Shown: one piece after another, positions 19,956-30,675 of the stretch
Layout: the number at the start of each line of letters is the position of its first letter
How positions within the stretch are numbered: position 1 is the stretch's first letter
Assembly: GCF_020497125.1 (NCBI RefSeq)
Contig: NC_059082.1
Location: 49,126,524-49,190,523, forward strand
Length of the DNA: 64,000 nt
Source of the DNA: Mauremys mutica
Lineage: Eukaryota; Chordata; Testudines; Geoemydidae
Direction of reading: 5' to 3'
Program-made: the position numbers and the translations under genes
Notes under the pieces: model-generated
Database searches by the model: none
Told to the model about the DNA's origin: nothing
What the model saw: the letters and a program-made list of their open reading frames with translations, nothing else

Positions 19956-20667
19956 AAAAAGGACAGTGTTTTTTGCATTCATGAGAGGGGGATCCTAGCC
20001 CTGTAGGATGGAGATGCTGGGAGATTGCTTTAGCCTGGGAGATGTTAGTCAATGGTTTTAGCCTGTTAAAGTGGAGTTTAGACTCTAGGATGCATGTTAT
20101 ACCTTCTGTTTTATATGTAACCATTTTCGTTATCATCATTATCCTTATTCACGATCTCTTAAATCTCAGCCTTTGGTAATAAACTTATGACTGTTTGCAT
20201 TATAAATGTATCTCAGTGCTGTGATGGTTTCATAAGAGCTGACTCTCAGTTGAATCAAACACGCTTGTGGGTACACTGTCTCCTTGGCAATAGCAAACCT
20301 GGTACTTTCTGAGTGTCCAGTGACAGGGGCTGAGTACACAGGGGAGCACTTTCAAGGGCCTTGGGTGCACCTACTGTTACCCTGCAAGGCAGAGTAAGGG
20401 CTGGCAGCGCCCTGAGGAAATTTTTGGGTGACTAACAGGCTGGTGGGTCAGGGAGCTGACACCCAGTTAAGCACCAACCAGTCTGCCTCTCTCTGGAGGC
20501 AGGGCGGTAACAAGGGGACACAGCCCTGGGCACCGTGGGAAAGCGTCACTGTCTCCCATGCAGGTACACAGGACATGTACTGCTTATCTTACCAGAGCAC
20601 AAAGCAGCTGCACTATGACTGTACAAACACAGGTAGAGAACGTGTAATATGGTGAATCCCCTGGCCA
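19956..20667. other. Unassigned sequence
   Basis: AT-rich, with no credible ORF or repeat I can name. Confidence 0.35.
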
Positions 20668-20820
20668 CATGCAAGCAAAGGCTCAGGCTAGTGCACGTTT
20701 GGGCTTTGTGGCATGACCTGGCAAGGTTGTGGCTGGAATAGGCCTTTGCCATGGGGAAGGGGAGGGCCTGTCACCATCCACAGTCACAGACAGAAAGATG
20801 ATTTCAGCAGCAGAAAGAAG
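20668..20820 (+). repeat. Unnamed dispersed repeat, copy 2
   Basis: Matches 12413-12545 in the same order of phrases, with small insertions. See the entry for copy 1. Confidence 0.5.
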
Positions 20821-21045
20821 ATGGGGGTGGTGGGGAGCAGGGGAAATTACCGAGGGCAGGGGAAAGGTTGGGAACCTTCCAAAGTGATACTGAGCTGACA
20901 TAGGGTGGTAAGGGCTGCTTACTGTATGCTTGTTAACAGAGCTGCCAAGCCCACAGCTGCTGGTGGCCCTGCTCCCTAGCAGAGAACACTGATACAGCAC
21001 AGTTTAATTCAGCCCATTGTAATTCTGTCTGCAGGACCATGTTTG
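20821..21045. other. Unassigned sequence
   Basis: No recognised feature. Confidence 0.3.
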
Positions 21046-21047
21046 TG

Positions 21048-21690
21048 GAAAAAAAAAACAGGAGTACTTGTGGCACCTTAAAGACTAACAAATTTATTGT
21101 AGTATGAGCTTTCGTGAGCTAAAGCTCACTTCTTCGGATGCATAGAATGGAACACACAGACAGGAGATATTTATACATACAGAGAACATGAAAAGGTGGA
21201 AGTATGCATACCAACAGGCAGAGTCTAATCAATTGAGATGAGCTATCGTTAGCAGGAGGAAAAAAAACTTTTTGAAGTGATAATTAAGATGGCCCATAGA
21301 AGGTGTGAGGAGAACTTAACATAGGGAAATAGATTCAATTGGTGTAATGACCCAACCATTCCCAGTCTTTATTTAGACCACAGTTAATGGTATCTAGTTT
21401 GCATATTAATTCAAGTTCAGCAGTCTCTCTTTGGAGTCTGTTTTTGAAGTTTTTTTGTTGCAAAATTGCCACCTTCAAGTCTGTCACTGAGTGGTTAGGA
21501 AGGTTGAAGTGTTCTCCCACTGGTTTTTGAATGTTATGATTCCTGATGTCAGATTTGTGTCCATTTATTCTTTTGCGTAGAGACTGTCCGGTTTGGCCAA
21601 TGTTTGTGGAGCTTTTCTGCTCATTACAGTGGGAACATCTGTCTGCAGTTCCCAGCCGCAGGTCCCCCCGCATTGCCTCCAACATGCTGT
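21048..21690 (-). mobile_element. Penelope-like element, 3' part
   Basis: The minus-strand element has the GIY-YIG endonuclease end of its ORF (21685-21335) and a 290-bp 3' UTR whose last part includes 'aagactaacaaatttattgt' and 'caggagtacttgtggcacct' (read on the plus strand), followed by an A-run at the left border. The reverse transcriptase is missing through 5' truncation. The endonuclease identifies the class, since among retroelements GIY-YIG occurs in Penelope-like elements. Confidence 0.78.
21335..21640 (-). pseudogene. GIY-YIG endonuclease domain of the Penelope-like element
   Basis: The frame encodes 'NIGQTGQSLRKRINGHKSDI' and then 'KPVGEHFNLPNHSVTDLKVA'. In the family the first block is 'YIGxTGxxLxxRxxxH'. 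Here the tyrosine of YIG is Asn, while the arginine of 'RKRINGH' and the glutamate of 'VGEHF' are kept. The C terminus 'WEWLGHYTN' precedes a stop at 21335-21337. The upstream 'CSHC' may be what is left of the zinc-binding part. The first 15 or so codons of the open frame (21685-21641) probably lie outside the domain. The domain nicks target DNA for insertion; this copy is truncated and altered in a motif residue. Confidence 0.75.
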
Positions 21691-22148
21691 GTCACGAGCC
21701 ACCAGGGACGTGCTTGCTCTGCCATCCATCTTTTCCCCCAACCTGTCTCAGGCCCGGAACGCTGTTTGTGCGCCATGATCCTGCTCTGTAGCAGAGACGG
21801 GAATTATTAACGCATGTGTGAAATGCAGACACTTTGCATGGATTGCCTACAGCTGGGAACCGTGAAAACGGGGGAGAAAGAACGAAAGTAAGAACTGGAA
21901 GATCCTTATTAAGAAAGACCCTAGTACCCTGCAATAATGGCCAATGCCCCAGCAGTGTCACTGGTGCCAGCTGAAGGTTTGGCCCATTACTGTTGAGCAC
22001 TGGAGTATTCCAATAGTAGGCTCCTCGGTCAGAGGGGGGCGACAGTTTGGCCGTCTGGAAGAGGAGACCTAGGCTTTCTGCTTTTCCCTCCTTGGTAACA
22101 AGCCTGAAAGGGAATTTTTCTGCATGGGGCGGGGAGTGAGGAGAAGAG
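21691..22148. other. Unassigned sequence
   Basis: No recognised feature. Confidence 0.35.
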
Positions 22149-22149
22149 C

Positions 22150-22285
22150 CTCAGTGGAAATAGAGTGATGCTGAGGGAGGCAGTGTGACCAAGTAGTGAG
22201 GATAGGAGACAAGGAGTGAGGAGTCCTGGGTTCTCATCCCAGCTCTGCTACTGACCTGCCCTCTCTGCAGCTCAGCTCCCCAGCA
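22150..22285 (+). repeat. tRNA-type SINE (MIR-like) fragment
   Basis: 'gaggcagtgtgaccaagtag', 'gagtcctgggttctcatccc' and 'agctctgctactgacctgcc' are the tRNA-derived head of a MIR-type SINE. The phrase 'ggttctcatcc' is the B box. Confidence 0.6.
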
Positions 22286-23102
22286 ATAAAAAGGATAGGG
22301 CGGCTGCTGCTTACCAGCTTTTGTAAAGCAGGGTGAGACCCGCAGACACAACAATTCTAGGAAGTGAGAATGAGACATGCTGGTGGAGGAGGCAGCTGTG
22401 GTGTTGTGCTGACTCTCCTGGCTCCGTGTGAGCATGGCTCTGTGGAATTAAGGAGCTGAGAAACTCAGCCCCTCCACCTGGCACCCCCGCCCCCCTGCCT
22501 CACAATGGCAGTGCTTCCAGGGGAGCTGAAGGAGCTGGAGCAGACCAAGCCAGGTGTTGGTGATTCTCCGAGCAGGCCTCTCATAGCCTCCCTGTCCCAC
22601 CAAAGAGGATCTCTGGAGGGCTGGGGCAAAGGGACTCCAGGCAGCCATCTTGGGTGAGAAGAGTCGCACACCTGCATCCCTGATCTGGTCCAAAATGCTG
22701 CCTCGGGAGGGAGCTGGGACCCAGATGGATGAAAACTCTTTTGCAGTCAGTCTCTATGATGTGCCAGACTGGTACGCTGGGTCCAGGCCCCGTGGGCATT
22801 GAGGGAGTTGGAAACTGATGTCAATCCAGACCCAAATGTTGCTGTTTGGGCCCACCCCCTCATCCAGAGGTATAGCTGGGAATTGCCCTGTGTGTATGCA
22901 GGGCTGCTGAGATGTATCCATATGAGCAGCCTGCCTGTGTGTATACAGGTCTCCATTGGGGTGCCACCTGTCCAAGTTTCCCAGGATTGTCTTGTTTTTG
23001 AGGAAGCTGTCCTGGATGAAATGGTTCAGAAGTCCCATTTTTTGTACCTCGCAGGTGGCAGCCCTAGCCTAGGCAGAGACCCACAGGTGTTTAGCTGTGT
23101 AT
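22286..23102. other. Unassigned sequence
   Basis: The small ORFs show no family motif. Confidence 0.35.
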
Positions 23103-23312
23103 ATCATAGAATCATAGAATATCAGGGTTGGAAGGGACCTCAGGAGGTCATCTAGTCTAACCCCCTGCTCAAACCAGGACCAATTCCCAACTAAATCATC
23201 CCAGCCAGGGCTTTGTCAAGCCTGACCTTAAAAACCTCTAAGGAAGGAGATTCCACCACCTCCCTAGGTAACCCATTCCAGTGCTTCACCACTCTCTGAG
23301 TGAAAAAGTATA
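23103..23312 (-). mobile_element. CR1 LINE 3' end
   Basis: Begins with 'atcatagaatcatagaatat' then 'cagggttggaagggacctca', and continues to the last 50 or so codons of ORF2 read in reverse. It is closely related to 34269-34480 and to the end of the CR1 near 63490. Confidence 0.85.
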
Positions 23313-24269
23313 TGCAGGGCTAATGCAGACCGAAACAGGAGGGGAAGAACCCACTGCCCCAGACAAGAAGGAAGGGGAGCAGCTTCCCCAAGCCAGGAAG
23401 GGGTTCACTTCCATTCCCCTTCTGTCTGTATTTCCCCTTGTCAGCATAGATGGTGGGGGTGTGGCTGTGTATAGATGGATGGGAATCCTTAGGACTTGAG
23501 CGGATTCATGTTCAAATCGAGTCCAAAGGGGAACCAGCATGTCTCTAATCCTGATTTCCCCTTCCTCCTGAGTCATGCTTGGAAACAAGGAGTCACAGTA
23601 TCCCCGCAAGCAGCATCTCCTGTGCCAATTCTGTGCACAGTGCTGCCGAGCCATCGGATGCCGTGCCCTGGGGTGGCTTTGGCATTTCCCATGCAGTGAG
23701 CAGGTGCCTGAGTCAGAGCCGGCTCTGAAGTCCTTCCCTGGGAACACTCAGATGCCTGAGCAGTCTCTGAGCTCATCAAGCGGAGCTGATGCCATGTCAG
23801 CACATAAGGACGCCAGATCCCTGCAACTAAAATGTTCCGTTTGCAGCAGAGGGTTAGAAAACAAACCAGATCTTCCAAAACAAATGGGACTTGTTGACCT
23901 GAGCGCTGGGAAATGCTGCCAAGATGCTGTTGGGAGTGAAAGTCCAAGCAAACATTTGTTTAATCCCCTCCCACTCCCCCTTTGCGGGTTAACTTGCTCA
24001 AAACAGACACTTTAAGGACCAATTCCCAGCCCCCTTTCCATTCCCCCTCCCTACGGATGTGTCAGTGCAGGATGGCACAGGACACCTTGGACAGCCCATT
24101 GCAGCTGTCCCCGAATCAATCAGGCAACCACTGCTAAGCCATGGACTGAACACCGTGGGGCTGATTTCCCCCATTGCCCCATGTGGGTCTCAGCGACCAC
24201 CACATGCTTAAGGAGCATGCAAGAGCTCTGCTTTATTCTGAGTCCAGTTCCAACTGGCTGTGCACAACA
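23313..24269. other. Unassigned sequence
   Basis: No recognised repeat. A 146-codon plus-strand ORF at 23575-24015 lacks any motif or coding signal I trust. Confidence 0.35.
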
Positions 24270-24545
24270 GCAAGAGGAAACTCTTTAGGTGTGACTGCAC
24301 TACAGCTGGAGAGCAGACAACACACGCTCACTTCAACGTGCTATAAACAGCAGTGTGGGCAGGGCTAGTCACCCCAAGTACAATCCCATCCGAGCCTGTA
24401 GGTATGGAGCAAGCCCCTCTTACCCCCCCTTCCACCATGGCTACACAGCTATTTTTAGCATGGTAGCTGGGTCAAAGGTAGCGCACCTATGTTTACCTGA
24501 ACTGGAAATTACACTTCTAACTCCTGCACAGACAAACCTTCAGTC
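24270..24545. repeat. Diverged MITE-like repeat, copy 1
   Basis: 'ccatggctacacagctattt', 'tagcatggtagctgggtcaa' and 'acctgaactggaaattacac' occur in the same order, diverged, at 49100-49215. The two copies show this is an interspersed repeat, probably a MITE. Confidence 0.42.
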
Positions 24546-24773
24546 TGGGAAGCTCAGCCCGTAATGGCAAAGTCCCTCACACGACACCCTGCACAGAGTC
24601 CAGTTATACACCGCAGTGCAAAGAGAGTTGAAACAGGATATAAAAGGGTCTCAGTTGGGTTAGTAGCATTTCACACGCACTTTGCACTGGTGTAAATGAA
24701 TGCAGGAGGTACAAGGCAATGAAGAACCAAGTCCAAGATCTCTTCCCTCCTCATTTTTATTCTGGAGGGTGCC
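24546..24773. other. Unassigned sequence
   Basis: No recognised feature. Confidence 0.3.
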
Positions 24774-24781
24774 CCTTGGTC

Positions 24782-25900
24782 TAGGGTTGCCAACTTTGTA
24801 ATTGCACAAAACTGAACACCCTTGCCCTGCCCCTGCCCTGCCTCTTCCTCGAGGCCCTGCCCCTTCTCTGAGGCCCTGCCCCCCACTCACTCCATCCCCC
24901 TCCCTCTGTTGCGCCCTCTCCCCCACCTTGAGTCACTCATTTTCACTGGACTGGGCAAGGGGGTTGCGGTGTGAGAGGGGGTGAGGGCACTGGCTGGGGT
25001 TGCGGGCTCTGGAGTGGGGCTGGGAATGAGAGGTTTAGGGTGCAGGAGGGGGCTCTGGGCTGAGGGTTGAGGTGTGGGAGGGGGTGAGGGCTCTAGCTAG
25101 GGGTGTGGGCTATGGACTGGGGCTAGGGATGAGGGGTTTTGGGTGCAGGAGGGGGCTCCGGGCTGAGGGTTGGGTTGCGGGAAGGGGTGTGGGCTCTGGA
25201 CTGGGACTAGGGATGAGGTGTTTTGGGTGCAGGCTGAAGCTGAGGGGTTTGGAGTGTGGGAGGGGGCTCTGGGCTGAGGCAGGGGGTTGGGGCATGGGAG
25301 GGGATTTGGTGTGCAGGCTCCAGGTGTGAGTCTGGGTGCAGGAGGGGGCTCTGGGATGGAGTAGGGGGTTGGAGTGGGGGGGTGAGGTCTCTAGCTGGGG
25401 GTGTGGGCTTTGGGGTGGGGCCAGGGATGAGAGATTTGGAGTGCAGGACACTGGGGCCAAGGGGTTCGGAGTGCAGGAGCGGACTCAGGGCTGGGGTAGG
25501 GGGTTGGGGCACAGGAGGATGTTCAGGGTGCAGGCTCTGGGCAGCGCTTATCTCAGGCAGCTCCCGAAGCGGCGACATATCCCTTGGTTCCTAGGTGCAG
25601 GGGCAGCCGGGTGGCTCTGCGTTGTGTGTGCTGCCTCCGCCTGCAGGTGCTGCCCTGCAATGGGAGCTGTGGAGCTGGCACTCAGGGCAGAGGCAGCGTG
25701 CAGAGTCCCCCTGGCTGTCCCTCCACCTCTGAGACGAGGGATATGTCACCACTTCCGGGGAGCCACGCAGAGCCGTGTAGGGATCCTATCACTCTGTGTC
25801 AACCGGACTGTTAATGGCCCAGTCAGTGGGTGCTGACTGGAGCCACCACAGTCCCTTTTTGACAGGCTGTTCCAGTCAAAAACCAGACATCTGGCACCTA
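24782..25900. mobile_element. Non-autonomous hAT filled with a G-rich minisatellite
   Basis: An exact 8-bp duplication ccttggtc flanks it (24774-24781 and 25901-25908). The ends are TAGGGTTGCCAAC at 24782 and the related inverted 'catctggcaccta' ending at 25900. The left 150 bp is CT-rich. The middle (about 24990-25540) repeats phrases such as 'ggtgcaggagggggctctgg' and 'gggctctggactgg' with an irregular period of roughly 80-110 bp. No transposase frame exists, and ORFs in this stretch are compositional. Confidence 0.82.
24990..25540. repeat. G-rich minisatellite inside the hAT
   Basis: Imperfect repeats built from 'gggctctggg(a/c)tggg', 'agggatgagggg' and 'tttggggtgcagg' units, strongly purine-rich on the plus strand. 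Confidence 0.7.
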
Positions 25901-25908
25901 CCTTGGTC

Positions 25909-26536
25909 CCATCTTCACATTTTCCTCCCTACAAGCCTTCTGACAATAGACCATCCAGTCGTAGAGGTTGGGGAAAGAGAGATGGGGGAGCAGGGAGTCT
26001 AGCAGAACGGGGGGCTCACAGTCTCCCTTTTCTTGATATGCTCCAGCTACATAGGTCTAAGTCCCATTCAAATCTGGCTCTACTTGTTACTGTCCAGCAA
26101 AGGAGGCAAAACCCTCAGCACAATTCCAGCTGCCCCGAGACTACTGGAGCCAGTCCAGGAAGCGGATGTGTCCCTGGCAGACCCCAGCTGCTGCATGCCC
26201 AGTTCTCTCACAGGACTCTACCAGCTGCTACTTTGCCCACTTTGCCAGCTTCATCACCCTGATTTACCCGTGGGCTGCCAACCAGGGATATCTATGGGGA
26301 GGAGCAAAGGTGCATAAGCAAAAAAGCTGCCAGGCAGCCCTGGAAGATATCAGATAAATGAAGAAGTGAAATCTATGAGTCTGCTCGACCCCACTGCCAG
26401 AGACTGCCTAGGTTTCACCTCCCAGCCCTCATGGCTGGCTGGTCTCTGTCCCTGGGCATTGATGGTGGAAGGGAAGGAGCATTCCGGGGGCCCTCTGCCT
26501 TCCCCCACCCAAAGATGGCCTAGCAATACAGTACGC
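25909..26536. other. Unassigned sequence
   Basis: No recognised feature. Confidence 0.35.
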
Positions 26537-26538
26537 TA

Positions 26539-26630
26539 CGGCCCAGAGCCACAGAGCTATTTCGGTGCCTCACTTGCATTGAAATCAATGGAAGTGAGGA
26601 GCTTAAATAGCTCTGTGGATCTGGGCCTAT
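26539..26630. mobile_element. Palindromic MITE, second copy
   Basis: 'gcccagagccacagagctat' at the left and 'atagctctgtggatctgggc' at the right form inverted arms around 'attgaaatcaatggaag'. Same family as 18521-18640. Confidence 0.65.
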
Positions 26631-27440
26631 CTCTCATCTTTGTAGAAAATGCTGGGAGGGACGGGGGAAGAATCCCAATTAGGAGAGCACTATGTGTGAT
26701 ATTGGGAATTGTACCTTAAAGGGCTGAGCTGGGTGTGTTGGGTCAGGGCTGTGTCACAGGGAGGGAGGGCTCCCTCTTTCCCAAGTGTGCATGCGCACAC
26801 CCCAGAGGCTCTGCTGCTGGATCTGTGGTGACAGGAGAACTGAACCACAATGAATAACACCCATCACCTGCAATGCCAAGTGACGTGGAATGAAAGGGAG
26901 ACCTGCAAGGGCCCTGTGTCCAGCTGCCCTAGCCCGGGAGGAGAGGGCAGAATGGTGACTTTGAGTCCTACCTCCCACTTGTCTCCTCTGTCCATACCTC
27001 AGGTCGTCTTTCACCCTGGACTCACCCTCTCAGGTGTGCACATCTGCCTATCACCATCACTGCCCCGCCTCTAGCCTTGGCTATTGCAACTCCCTCATCT
27101 ATGTGTCCCTGAGTCCTTGCTCTCCAGACTTCAGCATGTGCAGAATGCTGCTGTACATGAGGAACAGCGGTGACATCATCCCAGGCCTCAGACAGCTAAT
27201 GACAAACCCCACCAGGGACTTGCTTTGTCCAACTTCACAGACCAAGGCCTATCTCACTTACACCAGAGTGAGAATCAGAACCAGGCTCCTCAGCTCTAGA
27301 GTTCCTCCCACTTCTACATACATTTCCACAGCTGCCCTACTCTGCCACATCCATCCAGTCAATTCTCAGCACTTTTCCTTCTTTGCCTATAACCTTAATT
27401 GAATTATAATGCTGAGCTCTTTCAATAGAACTGAAAGCAC
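26631..27440. other. Unassigned sequence
   Basis: No recognised feature. ORFs up to 122 codons on the plus strand (27034-27402) carry no motif. Confidence 0.35.
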
Positions 27441-27595
27441 ATAAATGTCATAAGGGTGGATTGAAGCACAGAGAGATGAAGTGAGAGTCTCAAGGCTGCA
27501 TAGCAAGTCAGTGGCAGAGCTAGGATTAGCACTCAGGCCCCTGATTCCGAACACAGAGCCCTATCCCCAGATCACTCTGTTGGCTCCCTCCACTA
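27441..27595 (-). repeat. MIR/CORE-SINE fragment
   Basis: 'gaagcacagagagatgaagt', 'gcatagcaagtcagtggcag' and 'agagccctatccccagatca' are the reverse of a MIR-type SINE. Confidence 0.65.
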
Positions 27596-28450
27596 ATCAT
27601 TATGTAACTCTGTAAAGAGTCTGGAATATAGTTGCTCTACAAACATACATTGCATAGTATTGTCTGTTTCCGTTTGATCCGTGTCTCTTGATCACTAGAA
27701 CCACTAGAGAGGAAAACATCCTCAGCTGAAATTGAAGCAGCTGGTACAAGACTCTGCAGTGTCTGGCAAATGTAGAATCCAATCAAAAATATTTATGGTA
27801 CATGAAAAAAAAAATCAAAGGGTTTGTGAAAGAAAGAAGACAACATCCCAGACTGACAACATCCCAGACAGACAGCAACCCTGACAGTCACTCCCCTAAG
27901 GAACAGGAAAAGGGAAACATAAGGAGCCATTTATTTTAAATAAACTATAAATATCAGAGTACAACAAACGCATGTAAGAAATGAAAAGTTGGACAGAATC
28001 CAAAGATTTCCAAAAGGTCTTGAACAAACATGTCTGATTGAATCTGCTTGTTGGGGTGTGTGTGTGTGTTAAAGTTAATCAGGGGAGCCCAGAGTAAGAT
28101 ATAACATAATCCTGGAAAATTAAAACCAGATCAAATTAAAAACCAAGACAAAAATCTGGAGGAGCCCCAAGAATTGTGATAAGATCAATCAACATGTGGG
28201 AGTGAAAGCAAAGAACTTTCTGTCCTGCTTGTCACAAGGGGGTAAAAGGAGTGATTGCTGCTTGTTGGAATCGTTTGCTGTTAGAGACAGGGGGAGGGCC
28301 ATTTTTAATGTACTCTTTTATTTTTAATTGTAGAAATAACTGCTAGAGGAATTGCTAATGAGTTACAGAGAACTCCACTTCAAGGTCATCAGCTCTAATC
28401 TGGTGTAGGTTGGAAACAAATTTGTTAAATAGGAAAATAGACATCACTGG
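27596..28450. other. Unassigned AT-rich sequence
   Basis: No recognised feature apart from a short GT run at about 28055-28070. Confidence 0.35.
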
Positions 28451-28530
28451 ACTAGAACAGGCCTATGGTCCATCTGGTCTAGGGTCCTGTCTCTGACAGT
28501 GACCAGTGGCCTCTTTGAAATGAGCTGGTG
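28451..28530 (-). mobile_element. CR1-type LINE 3' tail fragment
   Basis: 'acaggcctatggtccatctg' and 'ggtcctgtctctgacagtga' match the CR1-type 3' UTR seen at 12790 and 19500. Confidence 0.55.
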
Positions 28531-28929
28531 GACCCAGTTCACATGTCCACAACTCAGAAACTGCCACCAAAGCTGGCATCCTTGGGGTTGCTGTTTTATC
28601 AGAAAAAACAAGACCAGAGTGAGACTGAGCTCCAATCTCTTTGCCTTCAGCGGTAAATCCTTCAAGCCAGGGTTTGAGGCGTGTTGGCAAGAGGCTCAGA
28701 GAAGCTTTCACTGTTCTTACTTGCGCTGGATCTGGACAGTGGACACAGGTGCAGGAACTGGAGCAGCACCACCTGGTTTGAAGTGGTTTCAATCACATAC
28801 AGGGTTTACAGTTTGGTTCAATGGCTCTCAGCACCCCCACTATATGCATTGGTCCAGCACTCCTGACAGTGGATAAAGAGAGGACTTCAGTCCTTGGAGC
28901 TGTCATGTTGGAACTAAAAATAAGAAATT
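28531..28929. other. Unassigned sequence
   Basis: No recognised feature. Confidence 0.3.
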
Positions 28930-29316
28930 ATTCCTTGTAGGGCTGTCAATTAATCACAGTTAACTCACGCGATTAACTCAAAAACTTAATTGCAATTAAT
29001 CACAGTTTTAATTGCACTGTTAAACAATAGACTACCAATTGAAATTTATTAAAGATTTTGGATGTTTTTCTACATTTTCATATATATTGTATTCTGCATT
29101 GTAATTGAAATCAAAGTGTATATTATTTTTTATTACAAATATTTGCACTGTAAAAATGATAAAAGAAATAGTATTTTGCAATTCACCTCATACGAGTACT
29201 GTAGTACAATTTCTTTATTGTGAAAGTGCAACTTAGAAATGTAGATTTTTTTGTTACATAATTGCACTCAAAAACAAAACAATGTAAGACTTCAGAGCTT
29301 ACAAATCCACTCAGTC

Positions 29317-29445
29317 CTACTTCTTGTTCAGCCAATCACTAATACAAACAAGTTTGTTCGCATTTACAGGAAATAATACTGTCCTCTTCTTATTTACAAT
29401 GTCACCAGAAAGTGAGAACAGGCATTTGCAGGGCACTTTTGTAGC
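29317..29445 (-). pseudogene. Inverted extra copy of the hAT transposase end
   Basis: On the minus strand this repeats the coding end seen at about 30100-30230 on the plus strand ('ttcttgttcagccaatcact' here versus 'attggctgaacaagaagtag' there). The coding end has therefore been duplicated into the left arm. Confidence 0.65.
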
Positions 29446-29654
29446 CAGCACTGCAAGGTATTTACGTGCCAGATATGCTAAACATTCTTATGCCCCCTTC
29501 TTGCTTCGGCCACCATTCCAGAGGACATGCTTCCATGCTGATGACGCTTGTTAAAAAAAGTATGCGTTAATTACATTTGTGACTGAACTCCACAGGGGAG
29601 AATTGTATGGCCCCTGCTGTTTAACCTGCATTCTGCCATATATTTCATGTTATA

Positions 29655-30220
29655 GCAGTCTTGGATGATGACCCAGCACATGTTGTTCATTTTAAGAACA
29701 CTTTCACTGCAGATTTGACAAAATGGAAAGAAGATATGAATGTGAGATTTCTAAAGATAGTTTCAGCACTTGACCCAAGGTTTAAGAATCTGAAGTGCCT
29801 TCCAAAATCTGAGAGGGATGAGGTGTGGAGCATGCTTTCAGAAGTCTTAAAAGATCAACACTCTCATGTGGAAACTACAGAACCCGAACCACCAAAAAAG
29901 AAAATCAACCTTTTGCTGGTGGCATCTTACTCAGATAATGAAAATGAACATGCATCGGTCGTGCTGCTTTGGATTGTTACCAAGCAGAACCCATCATCAG
30001 CATGGACGCATGTCCCCTGGAATGGTAATTGAAGCATGAAGGGACATATGAATCTTTAGCACATCTGCCATATAAATATCTTACGACGCTGGCTATAACA
30101 GTGCCATGAGAATGCCTGTTCTCACTTTCAGGTGATATTGTATACAAGAAGCAGGCAGCACTATCACCTGCAAATGTAAACAAACTTGTTTGTCTGAGCA
30201 ATTGGCTGAACAAGAAGTAG
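29655..30220 (+). pseudogene. hAT transposase C-terminal remnant
   Basis: The open part (29661-30032) encodes 'FKNTFTADLTKWKEDMNVRF' and 'SALDPRFKNLKCLPKSERDE', the segment before the hAT dimerisation domain. The following sequence in shifted frames still shows 'FSGDIVYKKQAALSPANV'-like wording at 30125-30180 and a stop at about 30218, matching the end of this ZBED-like hAT family. A stop at 30030-30032 (where a Trp codon would be expected) and other changes disrupt it. Transposition by the family needs this region for dimerisation. Confidence 0.65.
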
Positions 30221-30675
30221 GACTGAGTGGACTTGCAGACTCTAAAATTTTACATTGTTTTATTTTTGGATGCAGTTTTTTCTGTACATAATTCTACATT
30301 TGTAAGTTCAGCTTTCATGACAAAGAGATTTCACTACTGTACTTGTATTAGGTGAATTGAAAAATACTATTTCTTTTGTTTTTTTACACTGCAAATATTT
30401 GTAATCAAAATAAATATAAAGTGAGCACTGTACACTCTGTATTCTGTGTTGCAGCTGAAATCAATATATTTGAAAATGTAGAAAAAATCCACAAATATTT
30501 AAATAAATGGTATTCTATAATTAAGAGATTAATCGCACAATTACTTTTAAAAATCATGTGATTACTTTTTAAAATTGCGCGATTACTTTTTTTAATCGCT
30601 TGACAGCCCTAATTCCTTGACATCATCTCGGAGATGATGCCCAGGAGAAGGGCTACAAAGTCTTGTGGAAGAGGA

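Larger units (their letters stand above)
28938..30611. mobile_element. hAT element with long inverted arms and transposase remnant
   Basis: An exact 8-bp duplication attccttg (28930-28937 and 30612-30619) flanks inverted ends TAGGGCTGTCAA and TTGACAGCCCTA. Each arm of about 540 bp is largely complementary to the other, so the element can fold back. The centre (29650-30220) keeps the C-terminal end of a hAT transposase on the plus strand, and the left arm contains an inverted copy of its last part (about 29317-29440). Length 1674 bp; full hAT transposons are longer, so it is an internally deleted copy. Confidence 0.85.

Noticed and set aside
25256..25836. 166-codon plus ORF as a possible gene
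   Set aside because: Encoded by the G-rich minisatellite of a hAT.
28055..28070. GT microsatellite
   Set aside because: Only about seven units; too short to list as a separate feature.
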